DNA of 44,840 nt from Candidatus Zipacnadum vermilionense (GTDB lineage: Bacteria > Armatimonadota > Zipacnadia > Zipacnadales > Zipacnadaceae), in assembly GCA_029821755.1 (NCBI GenBank), contig JALGSV010000040.1:1-44840 (forward strand), given 5' to 3'. The translations under genes and the position numbers were made by a program. Below the pieces are notes generated by a model, which was not told the DNA's origin, searched no databases, and was given only the letters and a program-made list of their open reading frames with translations. Below are positions 26,787-36,800 of the stretch, one piece after another (the first letter of the stretch is position 1; each line of letters opens with the position of its first letter).

Positions 26787-28961
26787 GTGACAATCAGCAA
26801 CGACTCGATGAGCCTCGCCTGGGTCTGTAGGCATCACTCCCTGCGCGTACGGCAACTACTAGCCGCCCTTGATCTCGACCTGCCGGCACTGGGGGCGGTG
26901 CGAGCCGCGGCGGAGACTGCGGACTGGGTCGGAGCTTGCCAAGCGCTGCTGGCCTACTACCGTACCTGTTCCTCAGGAGAGTGGCTCCGTCATGAGCGGG
27001 TAGCTCCTGGCAACGGTCGCGAGGAGAAGGCCGAAAGGATGGCGGACGCCTGCTTCTCTGTACCCGGAGGGAACGTCCAGATCCCGCGCTTGGCGTCGGG
27101 TCGCCTGGACTGGGGATATGTCCCGCCCCAGAGCGGGGGCCAGGAGTGGGTCTATGGTATCAACCGGCATGATCACATGGCCGATTTGCTGGCGGCGTTC
27201 TATGCCACCGGCAACCGTCGCTACGTGCGCAGCCTCAACGACCAACTGTACGACTGGACTGCCTCCGTCGAGTACCCCGACCCGCCTGATACGCACGAAG
27301 GGGCGTGTCCGTGGGGCACTATCCTAGAGGTGGGCCATCGCGCCAAAGCCTGGCCCGCGGTCTTCTATGGGTTGCAGCCGGAGCACGAGTTTGCGCCGGC
27401 CACACGCATCCTGCTGCTGAGTCAGGCCCTCGATCATGCCACCTTCCTGCACCAGTATCACACCGGCGGCAGCAACTGGGTGATCACCGAGATGACCGGC
27501 CTGCTGTCCCTTGCCTGCGCCTGGCCGGAGTTCCGGGAGGCGGCGGCCTGGCGCGAGTTGGCCCTGTCGCTGGCCCAGCAGGAGTTGGCCGGACAGGTGT
27601 ACCCCGACGGCGTGCAGAAGGAACTGAGCAGCAACTACCAGCTCGCGGTGCTGGGACACATGGGTTTCTTCGTGGAGACCGTCCGCGGCGCAGGCCTTCC
27701 TGAAAATCCGGCCCTTACCGCCCTGTTGGAGCACATGTGGAACTACCTGGCCTACTCGCTTTGCCCCAACGGACAAACGCCGCAGAACGGTGATTCCGAC
27801 CGCCCTGGATCCACCGATTCCCAGGTGATTCAGCCGCTCGAGACCTGCCAACCCTTGCTGGACGCGGCCGACGCTTACCGCCGCCAGGACTGGCTCTACA
27901 TCGCCACCAATGGCGCGCGCGGCGAGCAGCCGCCCGGGCTGCCCTCAGTCCTCTTCCCTTGGGCCGGACAACTCATCATGCGCAGCGGCTGGGAGGCCGA
28001 GGCCCATTGGGGCTATTTTGACTTCGGCCCCTGGGGGGTGCTGCACCAACATAACGACGCGCTGCATCTCTCCATCACCGCCTGCGGGCGCGATCTGCTG
28101 GTGGACAGCGGACGGTACACTTATCAGAACTACTGGGGTGAACCGGGCACGTGGCGGAGCTATTTCATCGGCTCGGCCGCCCATAACGTGATCCTGGTCG
28201 ATGGTCTGGGTCAGGCCAACGGCCGCAAGGTCACCGATAAGCCTGTCGAGGCAGATCAAGCGTTCCTCACGCCTGCATACGATTATGCCCAGGGCAGCTA
28301 TACGCATGGCTTTGTCGACGCGGAGACCGCAAGCCTTCGCCACAAGTCCATGATGTATGGCGAGGAGACCTATGCCGAGGTCAAGGGAGACGTGGTTCAC
28401 ACCCGGGCGGTGCTGTACCTGCGCGGCGTGGGGTGGGTGGTGGTGGATCGCCTGGAGACTGACCACCCGTGCCGCGTCACGCCGCTCTGGCACTTCGCCC
28501 CGGAGTGTACGGTCGCCCGCGAGGGACAGGCAGTGGTTACCGTTGACGAGGGGGTGGGGAACCTCCGCCTTCAGCCGGTGGGAACCCTCGACTGGGAGAT
28601 CGAGTTGATCAGCGGGCGGGAGGGGCCCGATTTCCAGGGGTGGTACAGCCCGGGAATGGATGTCAGGCTGCCCAACACCTGCGCCTGCTATTCCGCCGCA
28701 ATCCCACAGACTACTACCCTGGCCTGGCTGCTGCTGCCGGGGAAGGGCCCGGTGTCGGCGGCAGAGCTTACCCTACTGAGCGCGCCGGAAGGAGCGGTGC
28801 ACCTGGTGCTGGCCAGGCCGGGACAAGCGCCTCTTGAGGTGGCCATGAGACTGGACCCCTCCCTTGATCTACGCCTATCGACCGGGGAAGCGTTCGCCGG
28901 CCACTGCGCCGTCCTCTCCGGGGAGAGTCAACTTGGGCAACCTGAGGGAGGCCGGACGTAG
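26787..28961 (+). CDS. Heparinase II/III family polysaccharide lyase
   Basis: 724 residues from GTG 26787, chosen because GAGGAG lies about 7 bases upstream. No signal peptide. Residues about 60-380 are the alpha-toroid: WVYGINRHDHMADLLAAFYA, the Asn-Trp-Val segment SNWVITEMTGLLSLA (about 229) and YPDGVQKELSSNYQ, the Tyr region used by lyases. Residues about 390-650 are the C-terminal beta-sandwich with the classic GVLHQHNDALHLSITACGRD (His420, Asn423, Asp424) and LLVDSGRYTYQNYW, followed by SAAHNVILVDG. These are the residues of PL12/PL21-type enzymes, which break uronic-acid linkages by beta-elimination. It heads a plus-strand run with a GHL-type hydrolase (112 bases downstream) and the PHP-like protein. 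Cytoplasmic location suggests an oligosaccharide lyase. Confidence 0.9.
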   Translation: MTISNDSMSLAWVCRHHSLRVRQLLAALDLDLPALGAVRAAAETADWVGACQALLAYYRTCSSGEWLRHERVAPGNGREEKAERMADACFSVPGGNVQIPRLASGRLDWGYVPPQSGGQEWVYGINRHDHMADLLAAFYATGNRRYVRSLNDQLYDWTASVEYPDPPDTHEGACPWGTILEVGHRAKAWPAVFYGLQPEHEFAPATRILLLSQALDHATFLHQYHTGGSNWVITEMTGLLSLACAWPEFREAAAWRELALSLAQQELAGQVYPDGVQKELSSNYQLAVLGHMGFFVETVRGAGLPENPALTALLEHMWNYLAYSLCPNGQTPQNGDSDRPGSTDSQVIQPLETCQPLLDAADAYRRQDWLYIATNGARGEQPPGLPSVLFPWAGQLIMRSGWEAEAHWGYFDFGPWGVLHQHNDALHLSITACGRDLLVDSGRYTYQNYWGEPGTWRSYFIGSAAHNVILVDGLGQANGRKVTDKPVEADQAFLTPAYDYAQGSYTHGFVDAETASLRHKSMMYGEETYAEVKGDVVHTRAVLYLRGVGWVVVDRLETDHPCRVTPLWHFAPECTVAREGQAVVTVDEGVGNLRLQPVGTLDWEIELISGREGPDFQGWYSPGMDVRLPNTCACYSAAIPQTTTLAWLLLPGKGPVSAAELTLLSAPEGAVHLVLARPGQAPLEVAMRLDPSLDLRLSTGEAFAGHCAVLSGESQLGQPEGGRT

Positions 28962-29073
28962 CCGGTCACGACGGCTGGTCACCGCGGCCCGCGGCGCGTC
29001 CCTGTCTGAGTCCCTCGGCGACGCTGCACAGAACGCCAACGACATATAGAGCGGCAAGAAAGGAAAGCGGAGC

Positions 29074-30135
29074 ATGTTCAAACACATGGCCATGTGGACC
29101 TGGCCGGACGCGGTGCTGGGCGAGACGGCGGAACAGATAGTCGAGCGGCTGCGGGCGGCGCACATCGACATCGTCATCCCCTACCTGGGCTTGCGGGACG
29201 ATCCCGCCCCGCGCGCCGCCTATGAGGAGCGCCTGCAAGCGCTGGTCGAGGAGGCGCACCGCCACGGAATGACGGTGATCGCCTGCTTCGACGAGATGGG
29301 CACCTACGCCTCGATGCCGGCGAAAGACTACTGCCAGGTGCGCCAAGACGGCGAACCGCAAAACCTGCTCTGCCCGGCTCACCCCGGCGCTCGCGAGTAC
29401 CTGCTGGGTGAGTTGGAGCGGGTGCTGGGAGAGTTTGCTTTCGATGGCGTGAACCTGGAAGACAGCTACGTCTACAACTCGACCACCATCTACGATCCGG
29501 CGCACAGCGGTGGGGCCGAGTTCAGCGTCATCCCGGTCTGCTATTGCGATCACTGCCGGGCGCACGCGCCCCTGGAGCAGCCGGAGTGGAACCAGTGGCG
29601 CCGCGACCGTCTATCCGAGCTAGTGGCCGCCGAGTCGCGGCTGGTGCATGAGCGCGGCCTTTCCTTCTCGGTGGCGGCGCGCATGCCCTATGCCCGCGAC
29701 GATTTCTACGCGGCCTACCAGGACGAGATTCCCTATTACTCCGGATGGCAGCACTGCCAGGCTCGCGACGGGCTGGCGGCGGATTGGCTGTCATGGCTGC
29801 AGCAGGGAATCATCGACTTCGCCTGTCCCATGTCCTACTTCCACAGCTCGCGACTGGTGGAGTTGGAGACACTGGAGTGCCAGTACCGCGTGCCGGAGGC
29901 GCGCGAGAGTATCTGGATGGGTCTCGGCCTGGACGTCATCACCGCGGAGTATGCCCAGGCGCACCGCGATCACCCCGAGCCGGGAAAAGTCCACCAGGAC
30001 GCCTTCAAGAACGACGCCGCGGCGATCGGGCGACAGCTCGACTTGCAGGTGCGCTTGGGGCAGCAGCATGTGGTCTTCTTCTCCCACGCCTTCCTACGGG
30101 ACGAGCACATCCCGGTGATGGCTGCATACCGGTAG
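29074..30135 (+). CDS. GHL-type TIM-barrel putative glycoside hydrolase
   Basis: 353 residues, with AAAGGAAAGCGGAGC just before ATG 29074 and no signal peptide. The order of strands fits a beta/alpha barrel: DIVIPYLG at strand 2, HGMTVIACFDEMGTYASMPA, then the strand-4 motif FAFDGVNLEDSYVYN, in which Glu129-Asp130 sit at a typical catalytic position. CYCDHCRAH may bind a metal. Further on are LSFSVAARMPYARDDFYAAY, IIDFACPMSYFHSS and SIWMGLGLDVI. This pattern belongs to the GHL10/DUF4015-like and related hypothetical glycosyl hydrolases found next to heparinases. It lies between the lyase gene and the PHP-like gene with short gaps, so probably one operon. Substrate unknown. Confidence 0.75.
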   Translation: MFKHMAMWTWPDAVLGETAEQIVERLRAAHIDIVIPYLGLRDDPAPRAAYEERLQALVEEAHRHGMTVIACFDEMGTYASMPAKDYCQVRQDGEPQNLLCPAHPGAREYLLGELERVLGEFAFDGVNLEDSYVYNSTTIYDPAHSGGAEFSVIPVCYCDHCRAHAPLEQPEWNQWRRDRLSELVAAESRLVHERGLSFSVAARMPYARDDFYAAYQDEIPYYSGWQHCQARDGLAADWLSWLQQGIIDFACPMSYFHSSRLVELETLECQYRVPEARESIWMGLGLDVITAEYAQAHRDHPEPGKVHQDAFKNDAAAIGRQLDLQVRLGQQHVVFFSHAFLRDEHIPVMAAYR

Positions 30136-30192
30136 CACCGGTGCCCGCCTGAGCAGCGGCCCCGCGCAGCGCACTCCCTGGAGGTTACCTTG

Positions 30193-33100
30193 ATGAACCG
30201 TACCTACACCGTGGCGGTTGCCGTTCTGATTCTGCTGGTCTGGGCTCGCCCCGGAGCCACTGCTCTGCCTGACCCGAAAGCGGGGGGACCCGGCGGTGCC
30301 CCCCTGGCGATTCTCTTCTTGAGTAACAGTCCCCAGATGGACACGCAGTATGCCGAGGAACTGCGCGCGGCCGGCTTCACCTACGTAATGCACAACTATG
30401 AGGAAGTGGTTACGTATGACTTCCTTAAGGGGTTCAATCTGGTGGTGGTGGACAAACTGCCGAGGATGGGTGCTGAATACCAGATCTTCGGGCAAAGGAT
30501 CATCCCCGTTCTGGCCAACCTGCAACTGGTCTGGCAATACGCCGAGGAGGGCGGCGGGGTACTGGTCTACACCAACCAAACGGACGGCGGCGGGGCCCTG
30601 GCGGGTGGCTGGAACCATGTCATGAAGCGCTGGGACATCCGTATGCTGCAGATGTGTGTGCGCGACCCCGCCACCGCCTTCAATGAGTTCCGGGTCTATG
30701 GCACCAACTTCTACTGCTGGACTGAAGCGATTGCCGGCCACCCGGCCACGGCGGGGGTCCAACGCTTCTACTACCCCTCCGTGAACGGCCGCTTTGATGA
30801 CTGCTACACCGCGCCGCCTTTGGTCTTGGGCCCGGCATGGACCGCGCTAGTGCAGGGGATGCCGACCGCCCGAGTGATAACCGAGGTGGATCGGCAGGAG
30901 GTGGAGGAGACTAAGCACAAGTCCGACACCACGCTCGTGGCTGTGCGCGAAGCCAAGCGAGGCCGCTTGGGGGTATTCTCCATCAACCCGGCTTACACGC
31001 ACCAGTTGGGGTACTCCGTCAACGGCAAGAATTCGGAGCTGAACTACGGGATCATCGACGGCATCATCCTCACCAGAGGGGATCAGGGCGTACCCAGCGA
31101 CACCGGTCAACTACTGATGAACCTGTACCGGTGGTTGGCCGAACCATCGGTAGCAGCCGGTTTCGGCGGCTACAGACAGGGGGACCCGGTAGAGAAAGCA
31201 CCGGTCACCCCGAACCCGGGCATTGTGAACTTCCAGCCCACCTACGACCCCGACAGCGTGACCATGCCCCCCGCCTGGCGCAACCGGCCCGAGGTGGTAG
31301 AGCGGGATGGTTTCTGGTACGTCGTCGACGTGCCCGACCAGATGATCACCGGTGACTTACGCTTCTTCAAGGGCCTGGTTGGCGTGCATTCCGCCACCAG
31401 CGACGGCACCGGTAGCGTGAGTGAGTACGTCGCCGCTGCGAAGAGGGCCGGTTACGCGATGATTGCCTTTACCGAGAACTTCGCCGCACTCACCCCGACC
31501 AAATGGGACGCCTTGGTGGCGGACTGCGAACGTCAGACCACGGCGGACTTCTACTGCCTCCCGGGCCTCGACATCCAGGACCCGGCCGGCAACCACTTCA
31601 TCCTGGCTGGCGTGGAAACACTGCCGAAGAAGAGCTGGCTCACCCCTGACGGCCAGCGGCTCGTGCAGACCTCCTACATCAACTGGCTCATGTCCGGCCA
31701 CACGGTCATCGCCCACCGCCCGCTGGCCGGCCCTCTGCCCTATGAACGTCTCAAGCATTTCCAGGCGCTGACCGTCTTCACCTATCGTGGTGACACCTTG
31801 GAGGAAGACGCCACCGAGGCGTACGACTGGCAGCAGCAAAACGGCTCCAGCCCGCACCCTATCGTGGTGCATGAGGTATTCAGTCCGGCGGGCGTGGCCG
31901 TTGCCGCCCGCACCGGCTACCAACAGATCCTGCCCTCCGACACCATTGAGCACGCGGTGGGCTACTTCCGGGCAGGCATGGGCTCCTACTATGACGGCCC
32001 CAGCCGCCATATTCTCTCCGAGGGACCGGTCATCACCGACTTCACCGTCAACGCTCGCGACATCGGTCCGGCGGCAGTCAATCGCGAGCAGTACCGGGTA
32101 TCTATTGGCGTCGCCAGCGAGTTCCCGCTCAAGGAAGTCGTGCTGCACGATAGCGGTGCCGTGGTGCGGCGCTGGTTGCCCAACACCACCACCTTCCAGG
32201 CGGCGGTGGATTTCCACCACTCCCATCAGCGCGCCCTGTACCTAACTGTGGAAGACGCGCGCGGGCGCCAGGCGCTTACTGCGAGCATCCGCAACGTGGC
32301 CCGGCGCTATGTGACCCGCTGTGCGGACCGGCAGAACTGGCTGGGCGATGTCGGTTTCTGCTACACCGGCACCTTCCTGCCGCCGACCATGAATGGCACC
32401 ACCATTCGCATGCCGGTCCAAGGCACCTTGGAGGGTACGGAATTGATGCCCGACGTGCCCGGCACGAATATGGCGCCCAAACTCAACTTCCCCTTCACCT
32501 GCAACCATCTGATAGTGACCGAAGCACGCCTCAACGAGAAGTACATTTCTGCGCTCTTCGATACCGGCGCGACCAAGATTGGCTTCGACGCCACTCCCAG
32601 CCAGGCCAGCGAGCCCTCCACCGTCTACGACGCGACGATGCGTTACTACAACTTCACCCCCGGCACCGGTGCCCACGACACCGTCTCGATGGTCGATTTC
32701 GACATCACCCTTAAGCGCGATGTGGAACCGGTCGACCCCGCCGGGCTCTTCCCCGCTTTCGGAGCTCTTTACGGCAAGCGTTACTGGTGGCAACAGGACG
32801 GCCAGCCCGTGACCGGCACGCTGGGGGAGGAGTCCCTGGCGATCCCGGTGGGCGGCATGGCGGGCGGCGTTATAGCGCTGACCCCAGGCCTGTTTTTACA
32901 AGACGGACAATTCGGCCTGGCAGCTCCGCTCGATCACCCCACGCTGCTCAAGCAGGGCTCCCGTTTCACCGCACGCTACCTCATTCGCTCGCCATTGAAC
33001 TGGCAGACAAATGCGGTGTTCAACTTCGACGAAGATACCGAAACATGGATGCACGCCATGGGCTTTGCCGGTGCAACGCCTTATACGCTGGCGCTCACGC

Positions 33101-33561
33101 GCGGGAAACTGGACGGGGTGAGCTACTTCGCCTCGCTCACGGCGGAGAGATACGGCGTGGTGGGACAGGTGGCAACCACGGCGGACCTGCCCTTCCAGGT
33201 GCCCTTGCGGATCAGTACGGTGAACCGCAACTGGCCCGCAGGTCTCTGGCGAGAGGGCGGTACGCTGGACTATACAGGGGTCTTTGAGGAAACTGCCTGG
33301 CCGCTGCTGGACGTGTCGCAACCGGGCGCCTTCTATGCTGGCAATCTGGTAACCGGGGATCAGGAAGCCTTGGTGCTGGAGATCGTCAAATGGACCAAGG
33401 ACGCCATCACTGTGGAGGTGCATAACCCCACCAACGCGGCAATCACCGCCACCATTCAGACCCCGCCGGAAATCACCGATCACTATGCTTTGACGCAGCG
33501 AGTGGACGTCCCTGCGGGCACCTCCCTCTTCGTGCGTGCCGGGGCAGGGGAGGCGCAGTAG
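30193..33561 (+). CDS. Secreted ThuA-like/PHP-like domain protein with degenerate metal site
   Basis: 1122 residues. ATG 30193 is preferred over the TTG three bases before because GGAGG lies about 8 bases upstream. Signal peptide: YTVAVAVLILLVWARPGATA. Residues about 35-320 are amidotransferase-like (LAILFLSNSPQM, FNLVVVDKLPRM, GGGVLVYTN). Residues about 390-560 match PHP: GVHSATSDGTGSVSEYVAAA (His399) then MIAFTENFAAL. PHP enzymes use HxH and TDH; here the first His is Gly397 and TDH is TEN, so the metal cluster is incomplete and phosphoesterase activity is unlikely. The rest is beta-rich and unassigned. It shares these substitutions with the decayed copy at 419-2342, so they are a property of the family. 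It follows the GHL gene by 57 bases. Confidence 0.75.
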   Translation: MNRTYTVAVAVLILLVWARPGATALPDPKAGGPGGAPLAILFLSNSPQMDTQYAEELRAAGFTYVMHNYEEVVTYDFLKGFNLVVVDKLPRMGAEYQIFGQRIIPVLANLQLVWQYAEEGGGVLVYTNQTDGGGALAGGWNHVMKRWDIRMLQMCVRDPATAFNEFRVYGTNFYCWTEAIAGHPATAGVQRFYYPSVNGRFDDCYTAPPLVLGPAWTALVQGMPTARVITEVDRQEVEETKHKSDTTLVAVREAKRGRLGVFSINPAYTHQLGYSVNGKNSELNYGIIDGIILTRGDQGVPSDTGQLLMNLYRWLAEPSVAAGFGGYRQGDPVEKAPVTPNPGIVNFQPTYDPDSVTMPPAWRNRPEVVERDGFWYVVDVPDQMITGDLRFFKGLVGVHSATSDGTGSVSEYVAAAKRAGYAMIAFTENFAALTPTKWDALVADCERQTTADFYCLPGLDIQDPAGNHFILAGVETLPKKSWLTPDGQRLVQTSYINWLMSGHTVIAHRPLAGPLPYERLKHFQALTVFTYRGDTLEEDATEAYDWQQQNGSSPHPIVVHEVFSPAGVAVAARTGYQQILPSDTIEHAVGYFRAGMGSYYDGPSRHILSEGPVITDFTVNARDIGPAAVNREQYRVSIGVASEFPLKEVVLHDSGAVVRRWLPNTTTFQAAVDFHHSHQRALYLTVEDARGRQALTASIRNVARRYVTRCADRQNWLGDVGFCYTGTFLPPTMNGTTIRMPVQGTLEGTELMPDVPGTNMAPKLNFPFTCNHLIVTEARLNEKYISALFDTGATKIGFDATPSQASEPSTVYDATMRYYNFTPGTGAHDTVSMVDFDITLKRDVEPVDPAGLFPAFGALYGKRYWWQQDGQPVTGTLGEESLAIPVGGMAGGVIALTPGLFLQDGQFGLAAPLDHPTLLKQGSRFTARYLIRSPLNWQTNAVFNFDEDTETWMHAMGFAGATPYTLALTRGKLDGVSYFASLTAERYGVVGQVATTADLPFQVPLRISTVNRNWPAGLWREGGTLDYTGVFEETAWPLLDVSQPGAFYAGNLVTGDQEALVLEIVKWTKDAITVEVHNPTNAAITATIQTPPEITDHYALTQRVDVPAGTSLFVRAGAGEAQ

Positions 33562-33834
33562 GTCAGAACGGGAAACACGCAGTCCAGCGGGAGCCCTGTC
33601 GCAGTAAGGCCCGCTATTCGTTCGGAGGGAATCCACGACCAATTGCCACCTTCCGTCGCCTGGTGGCAGGGCAGGGCGGGTGCGATGGCGAACGGTACGC
33701 GCCTCTGAGGGACGGTGGCAGGGCCTTAGCACTGGTGCACGCCCCGCTGCTGGGTCCCCAAGGTCGCTAGCCTATGCTTGACTAGTCACAAGAGGGTCGT
33801 GAGGTTCGGTCTCCGGCCCCGGAAGGAGCAACCC

Positions 33835-36800
33835 ATGCCTCACTTTGTTGTAGTCCTGATCGCTCTAGCTGCTCTGCTCTTCATTGCGGCTTCCAACGCT
33901 TGCGGCGCTGAGAAAGCTCTCGTTCTCGAGGAGCGCCTTAACCGCTCCTGGCAGCGCGAATTGGTCACCTATTCCTTCGAGGCCCCCCAGGGCCAATGCT
34001 CGTTCGGCTCAGTGGCTTTGACGGGACCGCAGGGCCCCCAGCCGGTGCAGTACTCCGAAGTGGACTTCTGGCCCGGAACGCAGGCCGTCAGATCCGCCCG
34101 GTTCTCCTTTGTCGTCGCTGAGCTGCCGCCACTGACGAAGTTGACGTACAGCCTGCACTATGCCCCCGAGGCCACCGCCGCCGCCCCGGCTCCCACCATC
34201 CCGGCCGTCGGGGGCCTCCAGCTCGATCAAACGCCCGATTCGGTCGAAGCAGTCAGCGACCGCTTCGGCGCGCGCCTGCTGCTCGGAGCCCAGACCTATG
34301 CTGATCCGGTGGGCTCTGACCAAGTCCCGGGGCCGGTCCGCGCGTTGCGTCTGGCCGACGGCACCTGGTTCGGCGGCAGCCGTCTCTACGGTGAAACTCC
34401 CGTCAAGTCCTGGTCCTCCCGCCTGCTTGACAGCGGCCCCGTCTTCGTCCGCACCGAGACGGTCTACACCTACGCGGATGGCGCCACGCTCACCGTGCGC
34501 TGCCAGCTGGCTGCGGGCGACTATGCTCTCCTCGTGGACATGGAGGTCAGTCAGGACCACCCCGAGGACGGCTGGGAACTGCTACTCAACCAGGGGGTAG
34601 CGATAGCCGGAGGGACCAAGATCAACGGCGCCCGCTACACGACCGATCAGGACGCCTTCACCCTCGATCCCCAGTCCCCCGACCCCGCCTGCTACCTCAA
34701 CCCGTGGCCGGGTGACGGCTGGTTCCCGGACAGCCCCGCGCTAGTGCGTCTGGCGATGCAGAATCGCCCGGAGGAGCTGTATCTCTCGGTGCGGGAGCCG
34801 GGCGCCTGGGCCGAGCCCGACCTGGAGGGACCTTGGATCAACTTCACCAATTGGGTCGCAGGGATGCCCGATACCATGTGGAGTCATGGCTGGAGCACCC
34901 GGCGCCTCCCGATCTACCCCGCCGAGGGGGGCGTGCTCTTGCGCATGAACTTGCTGCACGGCACGCGCAAGTTCACCGTCGGCGCCAACGCCGACCCCGA
35001 GGGTCTGATGGACACCTTCCTGTGCAAAGCCACCGGCTTCCACACCCCCTTGCCCCGCCTAAACGAGGTCAAGGACATGGTCCTTGACTGGCCGGATGGC
35101 CCCCAGAAGCACCCCTTCTTGTTCGCCGATGCCCGGACGCTGGCCGCACTCGGGAACTGGAATGCCGCGGCCTACCAGAACATGCACGACCCTGACAAGC
35201 TCCGGGCCCTGCTCGGTAGGCTGGGCGAGCTCGACTACATGCGCAATATCATCGAGATCGCCGTCCGCTACGATGCCGTGATCGACTCGCCCGACCTGAC
35301 TCCGCAGGAGCGCAAGCTGATCAAGGCGCAGACCGCCTACCTCGGCTACCTGGTGGCTGACCCCTTCCACTGGTCCTACGAGCGCGGCTACTGCTCCGGC
35401 AACCCTAACATGACCGTCTCCCGCTACGTCAACCTGGGCTTCCTGGGTTTCGCCATGCGCGACAACCCCGCCGCCCAAGCGTGGGCGCAGTACGCTGTGG
35501 ACTGGACCAAGTGGTGGCTGGTCAATGTTACCGACGACTCCGGGTCCTGGCCGGAGAGCAGTCACTACGCCCGGGTTTCCTGGATGGACCTGGTGGACTT
35601 GGCTATCATAGCTCGGTACGCCGGCACGTACGACTTCTTGTCCGACCCCAAGTTCAAGCTCATGGCACTGTTCTACGAGAAGACGCTCACTCCGCCGAAT
35701 CCTCTCCGTCGGGTGGCCGTACCCGTGCCCGCCGGTCCCACTGGACCTGCGGCGCCTGCCGGACGCGTAGTCCCCACCTACGGCCGAGGCAACCGGGGCG
35801 ACGTCTGGGGGATCAGCGGCCTGCTGGCCGCCGCTACGGCAGTCACCGACCCCGAATTGTCGCGCACCATGCAGTGGTCCTGGCGCGAGGCGGGCTTCAA
35901 CGAGTTCTTCTCGCACAACACCGCTGGCATGGCCCCGCTCTTTGTCAATCGCTTCCTGCCCGCCGAGGCCCCGGACTGGCGCTCCGAGTTCTACCCCCAT
36001 CTGGGCTATCTCCTCCGCGATCACGTCGGTTCCCCCGAGGAGAACTACCTGCTGTTTGTCTCTCAGTACCAGCGCTCCGCCGACGGCGAGATCTGGCCCC
36101 CCGACACCGGCGCGATCTGCAACTGGTTTGCGCTGGGCCGGCCGCTGGGCGGTTCCTTTGTGCGCGTGCCCGAACTGACCCATACCCTGACCGTCAACCG
36201 CGTTTCCCTCGCCACCAACTGGGACCCCGGCGACGGGCAGGCCACGGCCTCGGCTGGATACGTCACCGATACCATCCATGACGGCTTCGCCCTGCTACCC
36301 GGCGTCGAGTATGTAAGCGCGGGCTTCACCGTCAAGGAGATCGCCGGACACAACCTGTCGCTGCCCGCGGACATGCCGGCCTTCCCCCAACGGGAGAAGA
36401 CCGGACGCGCTCCCTACCAGTGGCAGCGCCAACTTCTGCGCGTGAGCGACAGCCCGGACAGCGCGGCCAACTACCTCGTCCTGCGCGACACTGTCGCCGG
36501 CAACCAACCCACCCAGTGGCAGTTCTGGACGCTGTCGGAGAAGATCGGCACGCCCCAAGAGGTCGCCGATCGCGACGCCTTCCTCGCCGACAAGCCAGGA
36601 AGCAAGATTGCCCCCCTGCGCGAGTTGCGGGGCGATCGCTTTACGGCCCTCGGCCAGTTCGGCGTGGACGTGGACTACTACATCGCCGCCCCCACCGACG
36701 GCCCGCGCTACACCCTGCGCTACGGCCTGCAGGGCGGCGCCTACGGAACCCACGGCTACGACGAGTATCAGGACCTGCTCTACCTCCAGCGCGAGGGTGA

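Noticed and set aside
33778-33834. An upstream start of the heparinase-like gene at 33778
   Set aside because: The extra 19 residues are Arg-rich and precede the signal peptide; ATG 33835 has the better ribosome-binding site.
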